A stretch of DNA of 64,000 nt from Rhea pennata (lineage: Eukaryota > Chordata > Aves > Rheiformes > Rheidae), in assembly GCF_028389875.1 (NCBI RefSeq), contig NC_084663.1, forward strand, positions 213,676,876 to 213,740,875. Direction: 5' to 3'. Under the pieces are notes generated by a model. That model did not search any database. It had not been told where the DNA came from and saw only the letters and a program-made list of their open reading frames with translations. Positions 61,601 to 64,000 of this stretch are shown piece by piece (position 1 is the first letter of the stretch; each line of letters begins with the position of its first letter). A program made the position numbers and the translations under genes.

Positions 61601-62089
61601 ACACTTAGGTGCCTAATGGGGAATGGCTTGCAAGGGATTTGGTGAATCCAGCTTAATTTCCCTATGTCTTCTGATGAAATCTGTATTACAATCATTATGA
61701 TAGTATGGGCTTTTCCAGATGTGACAGTAAATGTCTGCAGGCACACTTTTTAACAGTCTGCAAGGGTAGGAAGACATTTTATGGTCTAGATGGATGAGGC
61801 TGTTTAATGTCTGAGTGAAAAAAAATGGCAAAGAAAGAGCTGCCTAACAAGTCTTTGTCTGAGTGATTGCTAGCCAGCCTAATTTTTATTTGTTCATAAA
61901 CCAACTGGGACATTTGGAATGTATTAGCCAACTTTTGCATAACATATGCAGGGAGATCCTGAGAAGATATAACTAGTGTATTATTATTGTTTTACAAAAC
62001 TATCAAGTTACACAGTACAATATTTTTTAATAAGGTGATCCCATTGTCACTGCTGTGGACATAGTTCATATGAAATTCTTAGATTTCTG

Positions 62090-62150
62090 ACGTGACATTT
62101 GTTTAGGACATTTCATCTGTCTTTGCCTTTCTTCCTCATCTGCAGAATGA
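62090..62150 (+). mobile_element. MIR-like fragment, sense
   Basis: The string 'catttcatctgtctttgcc', followed by 'tcctcatctgcagaatgagg', matches the middle of MIR ('tcctcatctgtaaaatgggg'). It is short and diverged. Confidence 0.45.
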
Positions 62151-64000
62151 GGTCATCACTTCCCTGTCAACCTGAGAACCTTTCTGATGTGACAGTAACG
62201 AGACAGACACCTCCAACAGACAGGGTTCGCTTCATTTTTAGTGGCATGAATCAAGTGATGCATTTATCATCATGTTGGGGGTGCTGAATCTGTCACTCCC
62301 ATGCAGATGACACTTTTTAATAATAACCTCATTTGGTAATGGTGTTATCTGTGTGAATGGCTTATGAAAAGGGACAACAAAAAATATGGTGGGCTTCTCT
62401 TCTGGACTGTCCTTGTACTTGGATGTAGACAATTTTGCTGCTGTTGCATTTCATGAAGGAGTGATGGAGAGCCACGTTATTCTATGTTGTGCTATAAATC
62501 CCCAGCAGTCCCCATAAGGTGGTCTCTATTGTTTCTAAGATATATGGAGGAGCTGGTCTAAATTATTCTTGGAATTATAGGGAATATCCTCACTGCTAAA
62601 TAAGAGAAGTCCAGGGAGAAAGCTCAGGTCTTAGAGCATTGGTTGTCTACACTGCTTCACTATCAACTCACTCTCAAACCTACTCTCATGGAGAGGAAAG
62701 TTGAGGTGTTTGGACCCAAGCCACACTGTGACACATGGCCTCGGAGCCAGAGAACAGCCCCAGCCAACTCTATTTAGTAGAGTAGGTGTTGCTGATGCAA
62801 CTGCACCAGATTTGGCTCCCTCTGCCCTGTGCCGTCCTTCAATACTATTCTGGCAGTCTTTGCACCTTCAAATTTCCCCACAAGTCTTTATGCCACATCT
62901 CAGAGCTCGTAACATCTACCCTCCCTTTCAAACTGTAAAAACATTGCTCTGGCAGGCTGCAGCACAATCCACATTCTATTTCAGACACTTTGAACTGAAC
63001 CTCCCCAAAATAATTACTATGAACCAGGGCCATGGGGCACTACAAAAGGCCCAGAGGAGACTCAAGGCCAAATGACACGTACTGTGGACCAGCCAGTGTG
63101 CTGCCAGCCCTGAGTTGTGTGTGGGGATACAGACCAGGTGGTGCAACTGGACTTTAAGGCTAGGTCGGAGCACAAACATCTGTGATTTAACAGTACAGAT
63201 GATAACTCCATTGTGAATTTAGGGCAACCATGGTCTTAGAAGGCAAAAAGACTTTTGCCAGTGCAGTCACTGAAAATAGCTTGTGAGATATATATTCATC
63301 TGAACAGCTTCCCAGCTACCCTTCGTGTGATAAAATTTGTGGCTCAAAGAAATCTTCTTTTGGTAAGATGTGAGGCAACAGCCAAGGCTCAGTACAGTCA
63401 AGTATCCATAAATACTCCTGATTGATTAAGTCCTCAGTACAACAGGGTTAAAGAAGTTACAGAAGTTTAATAGTGTTATCAAATGCAAGGTAAGCCATGG
63501 CAGCCAAATGTGAGGTAATTCACGTTAGCTCAGCTTACCATGCAAAAATGTTCAACTTCTGCTTGCCTTGCACTAAGAATATGCACTGGGACAGTTACTG
63601 CATCTCAGCCAACATGTGGCAATGTGTTCAACCACCATAATTTGGTCATGTGTTTGAGACCTGGTATCCAGCTGCTCACAGACAATAGGTTGTATCACTA
63701 CAAGGAAGGGACAGCAGATGTTGACAGCTCTGTGAGGAAGAAAACCCAGATTGTCTTTAAATCCAGAATGCATGGGTTTGACATTCCAGGAATATCTTGA
63801 CGTTGCTGCAGATATTAGAGTAAACCTCTAGGTCCCCACACACCAAGAACAGGGATATGTTGTTATACACACAAAAAAATCCAAAGTGCTTGTGGTCTAA
63901 ATCTATTTGATAGCCTGGGTGTGGCCTGTGGAGATATAAACAACTTGACTGGGTAGGAAGCGGTAAGTAGGTGCCTCAGGCAACAACTTACTGTAAAATC

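Larger units (their letters stand above)
47556..64000. other. 3' flanking intergenic region
   Basis: No exon of a neighbouring gene is recognised on either strand. Open frames are short and unlike known proteins. It holds a T/C-rich stretch near 49790-49840, a 190-bp pyrimidine tract (55689-55881), two MIR-like fragments (about 56205-56300 and 62090-62150) and an antisense CR1 fragment (58392-58620). Conserved WNT11 enhancers may lie here but cannot be told from a single sequence. Confidence 0.7.

Noticed and set aside
62701..63075. 124-codon + open frame in the 3' flank
   Set aside because: The residue pattern matches no family I know. It has no clear promoter, splice or poly(A) context.
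1..64000. CRISPR array, operon, tRNA or rRNA gene, or endogenous retrovirus
   Set aside because: I saw no regular repeat-spacer array, no clustered co-directional genes, no cloverleaf-supporting boxes outside MIR relics, and no paired LTRs or gag/pol-like frames.

Overview
The window is vertebrate nuclear DNA, most likely from a bird. A crocodilian is the main alternative. The evidence is a split gene with GT-AG introns, a CpG-island promoter, AATAAA poly(A) signals, and several CR1-family LINE fragments with only a few other old repeats (MIR-like). There are no operons, phage or CRISPR arrays. Almost all long open frames are non-coding: they come from GC-rich, purine-rich or CR1 sequence.

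The window holds one protein-coding gene, which I recognise confidently as WNT11 on the + strand. Five coding pieces (22220-22302, 32850-33085, 33796-34073, 35605-35897, 46155-46329) join in frame across GT-AG junctions into 1065 nt. That is 354 residues plus a stop, the exact length of vertebrate WNT11. A signal peptide, 24 mature-region cysteines and the acylated serine (Ser215) are all present. A non-coding first exon is predicted at about 18872-18977 in a CpG island, spliced to an acceptor at 22053/22054. The 3' UTR runs to about 47.55 kb, so the gene spans roughly 28.7 kb.

Layout: 1-18.3 kb is 5' flank, with CpG-dense patches in the first 1.1 kb, one MIR-like and one CR1 relic, and a 141-bp purine tract. 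18.3-19.1 kb is the CpG-island promoter, with a compact group of candidate sites just before a TATA-like element. Intron 1 (3.1 kb) opens with a degenerate minisatellite of about 28-bp units and has several G-runs and A/T homopolymers. Intron 2 (10.5 kb) holds two clear antisense CR1 copies and two older sense CR1 tails. Introns 3 (0.7 kb) and 4 (1.5 kb) are short. Intron 5 (10.3 kb) has an old antisense CR1 and a T36 tract. 47.6-64 kb is 3' flank with degraded MIR and CR1 fragments and a 190-bp pyrimidine tract. No neighbouring gene is visible on either side.

I found no undescribed biological system. The points most worth checking are the distal CpG patches, the promoter element cluster and its HNF1-like site, the intron-1 minisatellite, the (TA)12 repeat in the 5' leader, loss of the N160 glycosylation sequon, and a short 3'-UTR hairpin beside a Pumilio-type site. 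CR1 and MIR assignments come from remembered family patterns, not from a database search.
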